Shown here: in pieces, positions 24,231 to 33,124 of the stretch
Layout: each line of letters starts with the position of its first letter
Numbering within the stretch: position 1 is the stretch's first letter
Assembly (NCBI GenBank): GCA_035274465.1
Contig: DATEOF010000074.1
Location: forward strand, 14,017 to 78,016
DNA: 64,000 bases
Direction of reading: 5' to 3'
DNA from: JADGRF01 sp035274465
Lineage (GTDB): Bacteria > Myxococcota_A > Polyangia > Polyangiales > JAFGIB01
Position numbers and translations under genes: made by a program
The notes under the pieces: generated by a model
The model's database searches: none
The model's input: only the letters and a program-made list of their open reading frames with translations
Told to the model about the DNA's origin: nothing

Positions 24231-25562
24231 GTGAAGACACGCGCGGGTGGGTTGGGGTGGCTACTGTGTGCACTCTCGTTCGCCGCGTGTAGCGGCGGAG
24301 ACCATGATGCATCTGACGGCGGCAGCGATGCTCCAGCCGCTGATGGCGGCGGCGGCAAGGCGGCCGCTGGCGGACGCGCCGGTGCGGGTGCTGCGGGCAA
24401 AGCAGGGGACTCAGGCGGCGGGGGCTCCGCTGGCCGTGACGTGGATGCGGGGGCCAGTGAATGCGGTGGCATCGCGATCCCGATGGGCCGCGGCGGTGCG
24501 AGCGGGGGGGCGCTGGGGAAGTGGGTCGACGTGACGCCCGCTGGGATCAGCCTCAAGCAATCCGACTTCAACAACGACAACTTCGGCATGCAGGACGTGT
24601 TGGTCGACCCGGTGCGCCCGAGCGACCTGTATGCGTTCGCGTGTCATCAAGGCGTCTACAAGTCCACGGACTACGGGCAGACCTGGCGCAAGATCAACAC
24701 GGGCCCGGGCGGCTCGATGATCGACAGCGGCAAGCCCTGGGGCGAAGGCATCGACTCGAACCGTTGCCGGGATCCCAACACACCGCCGACGCTGTACAGC
24801 CTGGGCTCGCAGGGTGGCTTCTGGCGCTCGACCGACGGTGGCGTGAGCTGGACGCGCTTCTCGTTGCCCGAAGATGGCAAGGCCCGTCCCCAGGACGGCT
24901 ACGACGTCGATGTCGATCCGTACGACGGCAAGCACTTGCTCGTCGGCTTTCACGAGCAGTCGGGCCTGGCCGAGTCGCTCGACGGCGGCGAGAGCTGGCG
25001 CTCGATCACGCTCGCGAGCGGCATGGCGTCGGGCTCGTCGTGGTATCCGTTCTTCATCGACACGGGCGACGCGGCGAGCACCGCGAAGACGTGGTTGATG
25101 ATCCCGCAGACCACGGACAAGACCGGCACCTGGCGTACGACGGACTCGGGCCAGCACTGGGCGAAGGTCGAGGGCAACGAGCATCAGCACGGGCAATCGC
25201 AGATCTACCAGCGCGACGGCGTCGTCTACATGGCAGGTGTCTACGCCACGATGGGTTGGGGCGTGTACCGCAGCAGCGACCTCGGCGCGACCTGGATGCA
25301 CATGGGCAACGGCGGCTCGCAGAGCGTGGTGTACGGCACCGCGAAGTTCGTCTACGCGCAAGCCTCGGGCGCGGTGGGCAACGGCACCGTCGACCAATCG
25401 CAATCCGAGCGCGCGCCCCAGCCCGGCACGAGCTGGAGCAACTGGACCGAGCCGAAGATGAGCAACGGCCCGAAGCGCGCGGCCGTGACGTTCGACGGTG
25501 TGCACTACGTGATCGTGGGCGGCAACTGGAACGCCGGGTTGTGGCGCTACGTCGAGCCCTAG
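24231..25562 (+). CDS. BNR/Asp-box propeller lipoprotein
   Basis: A 443-residue predicted lipoprotein. GTG 24231 starts a signal ending ALSFAAC. An Asp/Gly/Ala-rich spacer leads to a sialidase-fold propeller with five Asp-boxes: STDYGQTW, STDGGVSW, SLDGGESW, TTDSGQHW and SSDLGATW. Asp-box propellers occur in sialidases, xyloglucanases (GH74) and sortilin-like receptors. The catalytic residues of those enzymes are not evident, so binding or glycosidase roles remain open. The stop overlaps the convergent lipoprotein stop by four bases. Confidence 0.83.
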   Translation: MKTRAGGLGWLLCALSFAACSGGDHDASDGGSDAPAADGGGGKAAAGGRAGAGAAGKAGDSGGGGSAGRDVDAGASECGGIAIPMGRGGASGGALGKWVDVTPAGISLKQSDFNNDNFGMQDVLVDPVRPSDLYAFACHQGVYKSTDYGQTWRKINTGPGGSMIDSGKPWGEGIDSNRCRDPNTPPTLYSLGSQGGFWRSTDGGVSWTRFSLPEDGKARPQDGYDVDVDPYDGKHLLVGFHEQSGLAESLDGGESWRSITLASGMASGSSWYPFFIDTGDAASTAKTWLMIPQTTDKTGTWRTTDSGQHWAKVEGNEHQHGQSQIYQRDGVVYMAGVYATMGWGVYRSSDLGATWMHMGNGGSQSVVYGTAKFVYAQASGAVGNGTVDQSQSERAPQPGTSWSNWTEPKMSNGPKRAAVTFDGVHYVIVGGNWNAGLWRYVEP

Positions 25563-26083
25563 CGCGCTTCGAAGCTTGCGCTGACTATCGGCGACGTCAG
25601 TGGCTCGCACGTGCAGACCGGCGGCGGGCCGAGCTTGCACACGCGCTTCTCGCCGGGCAGGCAGAAGGGCGTCTTCTCGCTGACGAGCTCGGCCTGGACC
25701 GCGACGTCGGGTAGCGTGCCGAACGGCGAATCCGGAGCGGTGCGCGCGTCCTGAATGCAGCGGCCCTGGGGATCGCAGGAATAACCTGGCGAACCGTTCT
25801 TCCAACACAGCGTGAGCGTCGTCCCCTCCAGCGCTCGGCAGGTGTAGCCATCGTTTTCCAGGTCGGACTTGGACTTCGTGTCGCCGGTACCGCCGGATTG
25901 CCGCTGCGCGGCTCGCGGGTTCTCGGCCTCGACCGAGAGCGCAGGGTCGCCTGCGCTCTCTGTCGCACGCAGCGCCGACTCCACGGCATCGACCTCGACG
26001 TCGTTCGTGTCAGTCTCCAGCGCACACGATACAAGCTGCACGCATGCTGCGAACCACAACACTGATTGACCAGCGCGAGCCAT
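25559..26083 (-). CDS. Cysteine-rich small lipoprotein
   Basis: A 174-residue predicted lipoprotein with an excellent ribosome site (AAGGAGG, eight bases upstream). The signal ends VQLVSC. After a polar, acidic spacer of about 60 residues come three Cys clusters: YTCRALEGTTLTLCWKNG, YSCDPQGRCIQD, and FCLPGEKRVCKLGPPPVCTC. These probably make a compact disulfide-bonded module. No family is recognised. It lies 91 bp downstream of the gluconate permease gene on the same strand. Confidence 0.75.
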   Translation of the reverse strand: MARAGQSVLWFAACVQLVSCALETDTNDVEVDAVESALRATESAGDPALSVEAENPRAAQRQSGGTGDTKSKSDLENDGYTCRALEGTTLTLCWKNGSPGYSCDPQGRCIQDARTAPDSPFGTLPDVAVQAELVSEKTPFCLPGEKRVCKLGPPPVCTCEPLTSPIVSASFEAR

Positions 26084-26174
26084 GAGGTCCTCCTTTGCTT
26101 CTGTCCGCCGCTGAGCGCGGCGAACCCACGAGGAGGCATGCGCGCGGTGGGCGCGAAACCTGACACGCGATCGT

Positions 26175-27533
26175 TCAGATCACGAGGTTCAGCAGCAGGA
26201 TCAGCACGAATCCGACCACCGACAGGATCGTCTCCATGATCGACCAGGTCTTGATGGTCTGGCCGACGCTCATTCCAAAGTACTCCTTGACCAGCCAGAA
26301 GCCTGCGTCGTTGACGTGCGAGAAGAACAGCGAGCCGGCTCCGATCGCGAGCGCCATCAGCGGCAGGTTGGTGTCCGGCAGATCTTTCATGATCGGTGCC
26401 ATCAGGCCCGCTGCCGTGACCGTGGCCACGGTGGCCGAACCCGTGGCCAGGCGAATGCCCACGGCGATCAGCCAGCCGAGTACCAGCGGCGAGAGCGAGC
26501 TCGTCGCTGCTGCTTTTCCGATCGCAGTGCCGATGCCGCCTGCGATCAGCATCTGCTTGAAGCCGCCGCCGGCACCGATGATCATCACGATGCCCGCGAT
26601 CGGTCCCAGGCTGCCACCGAGCACGCTCGCCACCTTCTCCTTGGAGAAGCCGCGCATGAACCCGAACGTGAACATGGCGAGGATCACCGCGAGCAGCAGG
26701 GCCATCAGTGGGTCGCCGATGAAGTCGATCCAGGCTCTCGCGGGGGCGTCCTTCGCCAGCAGCACGTCGGCGACCGCCTTGCCGAGCATCAACACGACCG
26801 GCAGCAGCACCGTGGCCAGCGTCACGCCGAAGCTGGGCGCGCTGGCCAGCGATTCGGCAGGCCGTTGGCTGAACTCCTCGGCCAGCCGCTCGGGCGGTTG
26901 CGAGATCACCCGCTTGCCGATCCACACGCCGAACAACGGGCCTGCGATGATCACGGTCGGGATCGCGAGCAGCAGCCCGTACGCCATGGTTTGACCGAGA
27001 TCGGCCTTGAGTGCGTCGACGGCGATCAGCGGGCCCGGATGCGGTGGCACCAGGCCGTGCATGACCGACAGGCCCGCCAGGGCCGGGATGCCGATGCGCA
27101 CGATCGAGCTGCCCGAGCGTCGCGTCATCAGCACGATCACGGGCATCAGCAGCACGACTCCGACCTCGAAGAACAACGGAATGCCGATGATCATCGCGAT
27201 CAGGGCCATCGCCCACGGCAACCTGCGCTCGCCCGCCCAGTCGATGATCGTGTTCACGATCCGGTCGGCGCCGCCCGAATCCGCCAACAACTTGCCGAGC
27301 ATCGTGCCGAGCGCCACCAGGATGCCCACGCCACCGAGCGTGCTGCCGAAGCCGCTCTGGAATTGCTTGATCACCTCCGGGGCTTTGAGCCCGGACGCGA
27401 GGCCCACGAAGCCCGATCCCACGACGAGCGCGATGAAGGCATGGACCTTGAAGTAGCTGATCAGCGCGACGATGAGCGCGATGCCCGCGAGCGCGCAGAC
27501 CACGAGCCACGTCTCGTGACTGGTCCAGCTCAT
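26175..27533 (-). CDS. GntP-family gluconate:H+ symporter
   Basis: A 452-residue inner-membrane permease with about 12-14 helices. Family sequence is clear: FIALVVGSGFVGLASGLKAPEVIKQFQSGFGSTLGGVGILVALGTMLG, then GLSVMHGLVPPHPGPLIAVDALKADLGQTM and FFSHVNDAGFWLVKEYFGMSVGQTIKTWS (quoted in parts). GntP transporters import gluconate and related sugar acids with protons. Its ATG overlaps the gluconokinase stop (ATGA), so uptake and phosphorylation are co-translated. No GntR regulator is adjacent. Confidence 0.94.
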   Translation of the reverse strand: MSWTSHETWLVVCALAGIALIVALISYFKVHAFIALVVGSGFVGLASGLKAPEVIKQFQSGFGSTLGGVGILVALGTMLGKLLADSGGADRIVNTIIDWAGERRLPWAMALIAMIIGIPLFFEVGVVLLMPVIVLMTRRSGSSIVRIGIPALAGLSVMHGLVPPHPGPLIAVDALKADLGQTMAYGLLLAIPTVIIAGPLFGVWIGKRVISQPPERLAEEFSQRPAESLASAPSFGVTLATVLLPVVLMLGKAVADVLLAKDAPARAWIDFIGDPLMALLLAVILAMFTFGFMRGFSKEKVASVLGGSLGPIAGIVMIIGAGGGFKQMLIAGGIGTAIGKAAATSSLSPLVLGWLIAVGIRLATGSATVATVTAAGLMAPIMKDLPDTNLPLMALAIGAGSLFFSHVNDAGFWLVKEYFGMSVGQTIKTWSIMETILSVVGFVLILLLNLVI

Positions 27534-28033
27534 GGCGCGATGCCCGTTGCAGCGATGATCGCGTCGACGATCTCCGCGGGCGTGCCGTCGATCGACACGG
27601 TGATGACGTGCTCGTCCGCGGCTGGTTCCTCCAGCGCGGCAAACTGACTCTCGAGCATACTCGCTCGGAAGAAGTGACCCTGGCGAGCGACCATGCGCGT
27701 TTCGATTTGGGCTGGCGTGCCGCGCAGGTACACGATCTTGACCTCGGGCCGGCGCAGCACGTCGCGATACCTGCGCTTGAGGGCAGAGCAGGTCACGATC
27801 CCGGGCTCGCCGAGCTTCGCGCGCTCGTCGAGCCACGCGCGGATCGCCTGCAACCACGGGGCACGGTCCTCATCGGTGAGCGGGTGGCCCGCAGCCATCT
27901 TCGCGACGTTGGCCGCCGAGTGGAACGAGTCCGCGTCCGCATACGGCCACTGCAGCGTGCCAGCCAGGAGCGCGCCGATCGTGCTCTTTCCACTTCCCGA
28001 CACACCCATCAGGACCAAGAGCCTGGTTGTCAT
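27530..28033 (-). CDS. gntK: Gluconokinase
   Basis: A 167-residue P-loop kinase that converts gluconate plus ATP to 6-phosphogluconate. The Walker A motif is VLMGVSGSGKSTIGALLAG at residues 7-25. Family motifs follow: YADADSFHSAANVAKMAAGHPLTDEDRAPWL (quoted in part), TCSALKRRYRDVLR, and the lid ARQGHFFRASMLESQFAALEEP. Length matches bacterial GntK. It is first in a two-gene operon with the permease, so imported gluconate would enter the pentose phosphate pathway. The Shine-Dalgarno is weak. Confidence 0.95.
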   Translation of the reverse strand: MTTRLLVLMGVSGSGKSTIGALLAGTLQWPYADADSFHSAANVAKMAAGHPLTDEDRAPWLQAIRAWLDERAKLGEPGIVTCSALKRRYRDVLRRPEVKIVYLRGTPAQIETRMVARQGHFFRASMLESQFAALEEPAADEHVITVSIDGTPAEIVDAIIAATGIAP

Positions 28034-28244
28034 GGCCAGAGACTTAACCGCATACAGGTCAAATGGCCTGCCGGATTCGGTGTGGTCACGTACAACAAGT
28101 GAAGTTGTGCCGAGGTGTGCCGGTGCGCTGGACCGGCTGTCGCGCCGCGTCCTCCAGGCCGATGGCTGTGAGCACCTTCCGCTGGAATCCACGCTAGGCT
28201 CGGAAGTTGCTTTAGTCGCGCTGTTGTCCCATCCGAAGGGGTGT

Positions 28245-29561
28245 ATGCGAAAACCTGGGTCTTCTGTTCTCGACGCATTCGAGGCTGCGTGGCTTCGAGG
28301 TTTTTTTGAGCGCGCGCTCGGTGCAGCCGTCGCTTCGTCGCTCGCGGTTGCCGGGTGTGGTGACGTGGAGTGCGTCCCGGCCAAGTCGGAGCTGGACTTC
28401 AGTCAGATCAGGCCGACTCAGCCGGTGGACTATGTCGGGCTCCGCTTCGCGTCCGGTGGAACGATGCTTGCGATGTCGGATCTGCAGGCGTCGGGCACGG
28501 CGTGCTCGGGCGCGCGCGATCAGGCTGCCTGCATGAGCAAGTTCAGGGAACTGCTCGACCAACCACTGGTGGATTTTCCGAGCGACAACTGCGGGCAGAG
28601 CGGGTGTCTGTACGCGTTCACGACCGCCGGCGACGAGGTTCATCGCTACGGGAAGACGCGCGAGATCCGCGAGTTCCTGGGGCCGATCGACACTGCGGCA
28701 GACGCGCGGTTTCTGTTCGAGTGGGACCACTTTCAGCTCTGTGGAGATTCCGGCATCGAGCCCACAGCGGATGGTTTCGAGGCGGCGGTCTTGAGGACGT
28801 GGGGCGGCTGTCCGGTCATGAGCGAGCGCTGGGAGTTGCAGATCCACACGGACGGCGAGTTCTTTGTCACGTCGAAAGAACCGTTGCCGGGGAAAGGCGT
28901 CTGCATCGGGCGCCGGCCCGAAGGGTACGTCGCCACGCGCACGAACCTCGGTAGACGCGCGCTGGGCCGGCACTTCGCTCGCAACGCCGAGCTCGAAGCG
29001 GCTTCGGTCGCCGCGTTCGAGGTGATCGCGCGCGAGCTCGAGCATTACGGTGCGCCACGCGAGTTGATCGCCGCGGCGCGGCTGGCAGCGGCGGACGAGG
29101 TTCGGCATGCGCGAGCGACGGCGCGGCTCGCTCGGCGCTTCGGCGGGGTCCCACGCGCGCCGCGCATTCGTTCGCTTCCCGTGCGGTCACTCGAAATCTT
29201 CGCGCTCGACAACGCCACGGAGGGCTGCGTGCGCGAAACGTTCGGGGCCCTGGTAGGCCACCATCAAGCCGCGATGGCGCGCGATGCCGAGATCACCGAC
29301 GTCATGAGCGGGATCGCCGAGGACGAGACCCGCCACGCCGCGCTCTCGCACCGCATGGCTCGTTGGGCTGACCAGCAGCTGACGGCTGCGCAGCGCGCTC
29401 GTGTCGCCGAGGCGCGTGCCGCCGCCACGATCACGCTGCTACGCGAGCTCGCGGCGGACGAACCCGAATCCGAGCTGCGCGAGCTCGCCGGCCTGCCCGA
29501 CGCGGCGACCTCGACGAAGCTGCTCTGCTACTCTGCCGCTGCTGGCTGCGCGCGCGTCTAG
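28245..29561 (+). CDS. Exported lipoprotein with a C-terminal ferritin-like di-iron domain
   Basis: A 438-residue protein. ATG 28245 has AAGGG four bases upstream. A long N-region precedes the signal LGAAVASSLAVAGC (lipid Cys38). The middle (40-240) is Cys-containing with no named domain. The last 190 residues are a four-helix ferritin-like domain with carboxylate/His ligands: NAELEAASVAAFEVIARELEHYG, AADEVRHARATARLARRFGG, and GIAEDETRHAALSHRMARWA. Two ExxH motifs (EVRH, ETRH) are intact, so di-iron binding is plausible. An extracytoplasmic location is unusual for such a domain. The 211 bp upstream is a divergent promoter region. Confidence 0.8.
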   Translation: MRKPGSSVLDAFEAAWLRGFFERALGAAVASSLAVAGCGDVECVPAKSELDFSQIRPTQPVDYVGLRFASGGTMLAMSDLQASGTACSGARDQAACMSKFRELLDQPLVDFPSDNCGQSGCLYAFTTAGDEVHRYGKTREIREFLGPIDTAADARFLFEWDHFQLCGDSGIEPTADGFEAAVLRTWGGCPVMSERWELQIHTDGEFFVTSKEPLPGKGVCIGRRPEGYVATRTNLGRRALGRHFARNAELEAASVAAFEVIARELEHYGAPRELIAAARLAAADEVRHARATARLARRFGGVPRAPRIRSLPVRSLEIFALDNATEGCVRETFGALVGHHQAAMARDAEITDVMSGIAEDETRHAALSHRMARWADQQLTAAQRARVAEARAAATITLLRELAADEPESELRELAGLPDAATSTKLLCYSAAAGCARV

Positions 29562-30554
29562 CTACCGCTTCCCCCAGCGACCATCCAGGCACATCGGCGA
29601 CGTCGAGCCGTCGGAGATGAAGAAGCCGATGCCGAAGCACATCTCGCGCGGAAACGCGACTTCCTCGCCCGTGCCGTTCATCCAGTCGCAGTACGTGCGC
29701 ACGGTTTCGCCCTCGCCGATCACGAGCGGCTGGTCGAGAGTCCACTTGCTGTAGACGGCGTTGAACTGCATCTCGTAGGTCCACGACGGATCCTCGTGCA
29801 CGAGCTCGACGCTGCCGTCTTTGCGCACCACTTCGGTCTTCGCCTTCGCACCGTAGTCGTGCATGTGGTTCGTCCACAAAAGGAACTTCATCTCCTGCGG
29901 CAGCTTGCACTCGGCCATCGCCTGAGCCTTGCTGCCAGCGGAAAGCTTGAAGCCGAGGGGACCGTTGATGAACATAGACGCGACCTTGCGATTCGGATCG
30001 GCAGGTACGAACTTGAAGTCCACGGTCGTGTGCCCTTCGAGCGTTTCATCGCCGGTGTTGAGGAAGTGGGTGTTCAACAAGATGGCACTGCCCTTCGGCA
30101 ACCGAAACGCGACGCCTTCGGGCAACTTGACGCCCGCGGAGGCCTCACCTCCTATGCCGCCCAGGAAGCCACCGAGCAGGTTGTCTTCCTGTTCGCAGGG
30201 GCGGCTGGTGCCGATCGGAGCCTGGATCTGCGTGGCGTACGCGACGGCGTGGTGCCCGCCGCGAGACTGGTAGCCAGTCACGTCGAGCACGTCCATGTCC
30301 TGGTCGGTCGGCGCCATGATGTACTGGCAACGCGTCACGTCGTCGCCTGGCTCGAGCTGCTCGACCACGGGCGCGACGATGCGCGTATAGCCGGGCTTGA
30401 CTGCAGTAGGGTCGCGGTCCGCGGAGCTCTGCTCCTTCGTGACGCGCTTCGCAGGTTTGTCTGCGCCCGGGTCCGGATCGTCGTCGGTCGATGCACATGC
30501 CGCGCTGAATACTGCGAGCGCCGGTACGAGGGTCATGAGAAGCACGTGACGCAT
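29562..30554 (-). CDS. Copper type II monooxygenase-like lipoprotein (PHM/DBM fold)
   Basis: A 330-residue lipoprotein with signal ALAVFSAAC (Cys20). Its ligands match those of peptidylglycine alpha-hydroxylating and dopamine beta-monooxygenases. The first copper site would be His101-His102 (RGGHHAVAY) and His163 (LLNTHFLNTG). The second would be His230 and His232 (WTNHMHDYG) and Met305 (PREMCFGIGFF). Family enzymes hydroxylate a C-H bond using ascorbate and O2; the substrate here is unknown. ATG 30554 has GGAGG seven bases upstream. Its stop abuts the stop of the convergent ferritin-like gene with no gap. Confidence 0.82.
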   Translation of the reverse strand: MRHVLLMTLVPALAVFSAACASTDDDPDPGADKPAKRVTKEQSSADRDPTAVKPGYTRIVAPVVEQLEPGDDVTRCQYIMAPTDQDMDVLDVTGYQSRGGHHAVAYATQIQAPIGTSRPCEQEDNLLGGFLGGIGGEASAGVKLPEGVAFRLPKGSAILLNTHFLNTGDETLEGHTTVDFKFVPADPNRKVASMFINGPLGFKLSAGSKAQAMAECKLPQEMKFLLWTNHMHDYGAKAKTEVVRKDGSVELVHEDPSWTYEMQFNAVYSKWTLDQPLVIGEGETVRTYCDWMNGTGEEVAFPREMCFGIGFFISDGSTSPMCLDGRWGKR

Positions 30555-30676
30555 GCGGTCCTCCAGCTGGGTTTCGACCACGTGTAATACAAATGGCTTC
30601 TGCAGACCAGCCTGGCCGTGTGCGTTGGCCGATGTGACTGCTACGCTGCGGTCCCCTCAAACCGGAGTGATTCGCG

Positions 30677-31660
30677 ATGCACACTCGTTCCCTTGGTAAA
30701 CTGAATGTTTCCGCGATCGGGCTCGGCTGCATGGGCATGAGCGAGTTCTATGGCGCGCGCGACGAAGCGGAGTCGATCGCGACGATCCATCGTGCGCTCG
30801 AGCTCGGTGTGACGCTGCTCGACACCGCAGACGCCTACGGTCCGCACACCAACGAAGAGCTCGTCGGCCGCGCGATCGCCGGCAAGCGCGACAAGGTGGT
30901 GCTCGCGACGAAGTTCGCCGTCGTGCGCGGACCACGCCCCGAAGACCGGCGCATCGACGCCAGCCCTGCGTACATCCAGAGCGCGATCGAAGGCAGCCTG
31001 CGCCGGTTGAAGGTGGACCACGTCGATCTGTACCAGTGCCACCGCGTCGATCCGAAGACGCCGATCGAAGACACCGTCGGCGCGATGGCCGAGCTCGTGA
31101 AGCAAGGCAAGGTGCGCTACATCGGCCTGTCCGAGGTCAACGTCAACACCTTGCGGCGCGCGCATGCGGTGCATCCGATCAGCTCGGTGCAGTCGGAGCT
31201 CTCGCTCTGGTCGCGCGAGCCCGAACAGGACGGGGTGCTCGAAGCGTGTCGCGAGCTCGGGGTCGGCTTCCTCGCCTACTCACCGCTCGGGCGCGGCTTC
31301 TTGACGGGCCAGTTCAAGAAGTTCGAAGACCTCGACGCGGACGACTACCGCCGCCATTCGCCGCGCTTCCAGGGCGAGAACTTCCAAAAGAACCTCGACC
31401 TCGTGACGCGCGTGACCGAGCTGGCGAAGGCCAAGGGCTGCACTCCGGCGCAACTCGCGCTGGCATGGACGCTCGCCAAGGCCGAGTACATCGTGCCGAT
31501 CCCGGGCACGAAGCGCCGCAAGTACCTCGAGGACAATCTCGGTGCCGAGGCCGTGAAGCTCGGCGCCGCAGAGGTCGCGAAGATCGACGCCGTCTTCCCA
31601 CTCGGCAGCGCCGTCGGCCTGCGCTACCCCGAAGCGATGATGGCGAGCGTCGGCCGTTGA
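30677..31660 (+). CDS. Aldo/keto reductase
   Basis: A 327-residue NADPH-dependent (beta/alpha)8 reductase. The tetrad is visible: Asp and Tyr in LLDTADAYGPHTNEELVGRA, Lys in VLATKFAV, and His in VDLYQCHRVDP. The coenzyme end carries VPIPGTKRRKYLEDNLGA. Overall it resembles the AKR13-type (YhdN/pyridoxal reductase-like) group, which reduces aldehydes. It is cytoplasmic. It starts 122 bp from the divergent copper-monooxygenase-like gene and converges on gltX with three bases between stops. Confidence 0.93.
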   Translation: MHTRSLGKLNVSAIGLGCMGMSEFYGARDEAESIATIHRALELGVTLLDTADAYGPHTNEELVGRAIAGKRDKVVLATKFAVVRGPRPEDRRIDASPAYIQSAIEGSLRRLKVDHVDLYQCHRVDPKTPIEDTVGAMAELVKQGKVRYIGLSEVNVNTLRRAHAVHPISSVQSELSLWSREPEQDGVLEACRELGVGFLAYSPLGRGFLTGQFKKFEDLDADDYRRHSPRFQGENFQKNLDLVTRVTELAKAKGCTPAQLALAWTLAKAEYIVPIPGTKRRKYLEDNLGAEAVKLGAAEVAKIDAVFPLGSAVGLRYPEAMMASVGR

Positions 31661-31663
31661 TCA

Positions 31664-33085
31664 CTAGCCGACTGCGCGCAGCCGGGCCAGCGTGCGCTCG
31701 CGGCCGAGGATCTCCATGACCTCGAACAGCCCCGGGCTCGCGCTGCGGCCGGTGAGGGCGACGCGCGCGGGTTGCGCGACGTCCTTGAGCTCCAGCTTGT
31801 CCTGCTCACACCAGGCTTTGACTGCAGCTTCGAGCGGCGCCGCCGCGAAAGGTTGTGTGCTCGCCACCAGCTCGGCGAGCTTCGCCACCAGCGGCAGCTG
31901 CGCGGCCCCGAGGAACTTGGTCTTGGCCTTGGCGTCGAACTCCGGCGGGTCGCGGAAGAAGTAGTCGAGCGCATCCGCGGCGTCGACGAAGGTCGTCGCG
32001 CGCGGCGCGATCAACGGCACCGCCGCCCGGAGGCGCAGGTCATCGGTAGCAACCTGCAACCCTCGTCTGGCGAGGAACGGCGCCACGTGGCTCGCCAGCG
32101 TGGGCGCGTCGAGCTTGCGTAGCTGGCTGGCTTGCACGTGCTGGAATTTCTTCACGTCGAACTTGGCGCCGGTCTGCCCGACGTGCTCCCAGTCGAACAG
32201 TTTGATCAGCTCGTCGCGCGAGAAGATCTCCTGGTCGCCGTGGGACCAGCCGAGCCGCGCCAGGTAGTTGATCACGCCGTCGGGCAGGTAGCCGTTCTCG
32301 TGGTAGTCCATGACCGAGACCGCCGCGTGGCGCTTGCTGAGCTTCTCGCCGCTCGGCGCGAGGATCATCGGCATGTGCGCGAACTTCGGCAACGGCTCGG
32401 AGAGCGCCTGGTAGATCAGGATCTGCTGCGGCGTGTTGATCACGTGGTCATCGCCGCGCGCCACGAGCGTGATGCCCATGGTGACGTCGTCGACCGCCGC
32501 GCCGAGGTTGTACAGCGGCACGCCGTCGCCGCGCATCAACACCGCGTCTTGCAAGGTGTTGTGCTGGATCTCGATCCGGCCCTTGATCAGGTCGTCCCAC
32601 GCGGTCGACCCCGTGTCGGGCGCGCGCAAGCGGATCACGTGCGGCAGATCGGGCTTGTCGGTGCGGTCGCGGCAGGTGCCGGGGTAGCGGAAGCCTTGCT
32701 CGGAACCGGTACGCGCCTTGTGCTCGACGCGCGCGCGATCGAGATCCGCTTTGGTGCAGTAGCAACGGTACGCGGCGCGCGCCGCGATCAACCGCTCGAC
32801 GTACTTTTGGTAAATCTCGAGCCGCTCGGTCTGGAAGTACGGGCCATTCGGCCCACCCACGCCGCCCGGTCCTTCGTCCCAATCGAGGCCGAGCCAGCGC
32901 ATCGAGTCGAAGATGGCCTGCACGCTCTCTTGCGTGCTGCGCTCGCGATCGGTGTCCTCGATGCGCAGGATGAACTTGCCGCCCTGCTGCCGCGCCCACA
33001 GCCAGTTGTACAGGGCGCTGCGGGCTCCTCCGATATGCAGGTAGCCGGTGGGCGACGGCGCGAATCGAACGCGGACCTCGGTCAT
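31664..33085 (-). CDS. gltX: Glutamate--tRNA ligase
   Basis: A 473-residue class I aminoacyl-tRNA synthetase. The HIGH-type motif is RFAPSPTGYLHIGGARSALY and the KMSKS-type motif is GEKLSKRHAAVSV. FILRIEDTDRERS is the glutamate-specific acidic region. The C-terminal anticodon-binding helices are complete, and length is normal for bacterial GluRS. It charges tRNA-Glu for protein and tetrapyrrole synthesis. Whether it is discriminating cannot be decided by eye. The CPBP protease gene follows 39 bp downstream in reverse order on the same strand. Confidence 0.97.
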   Translation of the reverse strand: MTEVRVRFAPSPTGYLHIGGARSALYNWLWARQQGGKFILRIEDTDRERSTQESVQAIFDSMRWLGLDWDEGPGGVGGPNGPYFQTERLEIYQKYVERLIAARAAYRCYCTKADLDRARVEHKARTGSEQGFRYPGTCRDRTDKPDLPHVIRLRAPDTGSTAWDDLIKGRIEIQHNTLQDAVLMRGDGVPLYNLGAAVDDVTMGITLVARGDDHVINTPQQILIYQALSEPLPKFAHMPMILAPSGEKLSKRHAAVSVMDYHENGYLPDGVINYLARLGWSHGDQEIFSRDELIKLFDWEHVGQTGAKFDVKKFQHVQASQLRKLDAPTLASHVAPFLARRGLQVATDDLRLRAAVPLIAPRATTFVDAADALDYFFRDPPEFDAKAKTKFLGAAQLPLVAKLAELVASTQPFAAAPLEAAVKAWCEQDKLELKDVAQPARVALTGRSASPGLFEVMEILGRERTLARLRAVG

Positions 33086-33124
33086 GGGGCTGCCGTTAGC
33101 ACTGCTCGCCCCTGTTGCGCAAAT

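Noticed and set aside
26106..26122. Hairpin CGCCGC/GCGGCG as a terminator for the gluconate operon
   Set aside because: The stem is only six bases and no U-tract follows in the transcript direction; too common in this composition.
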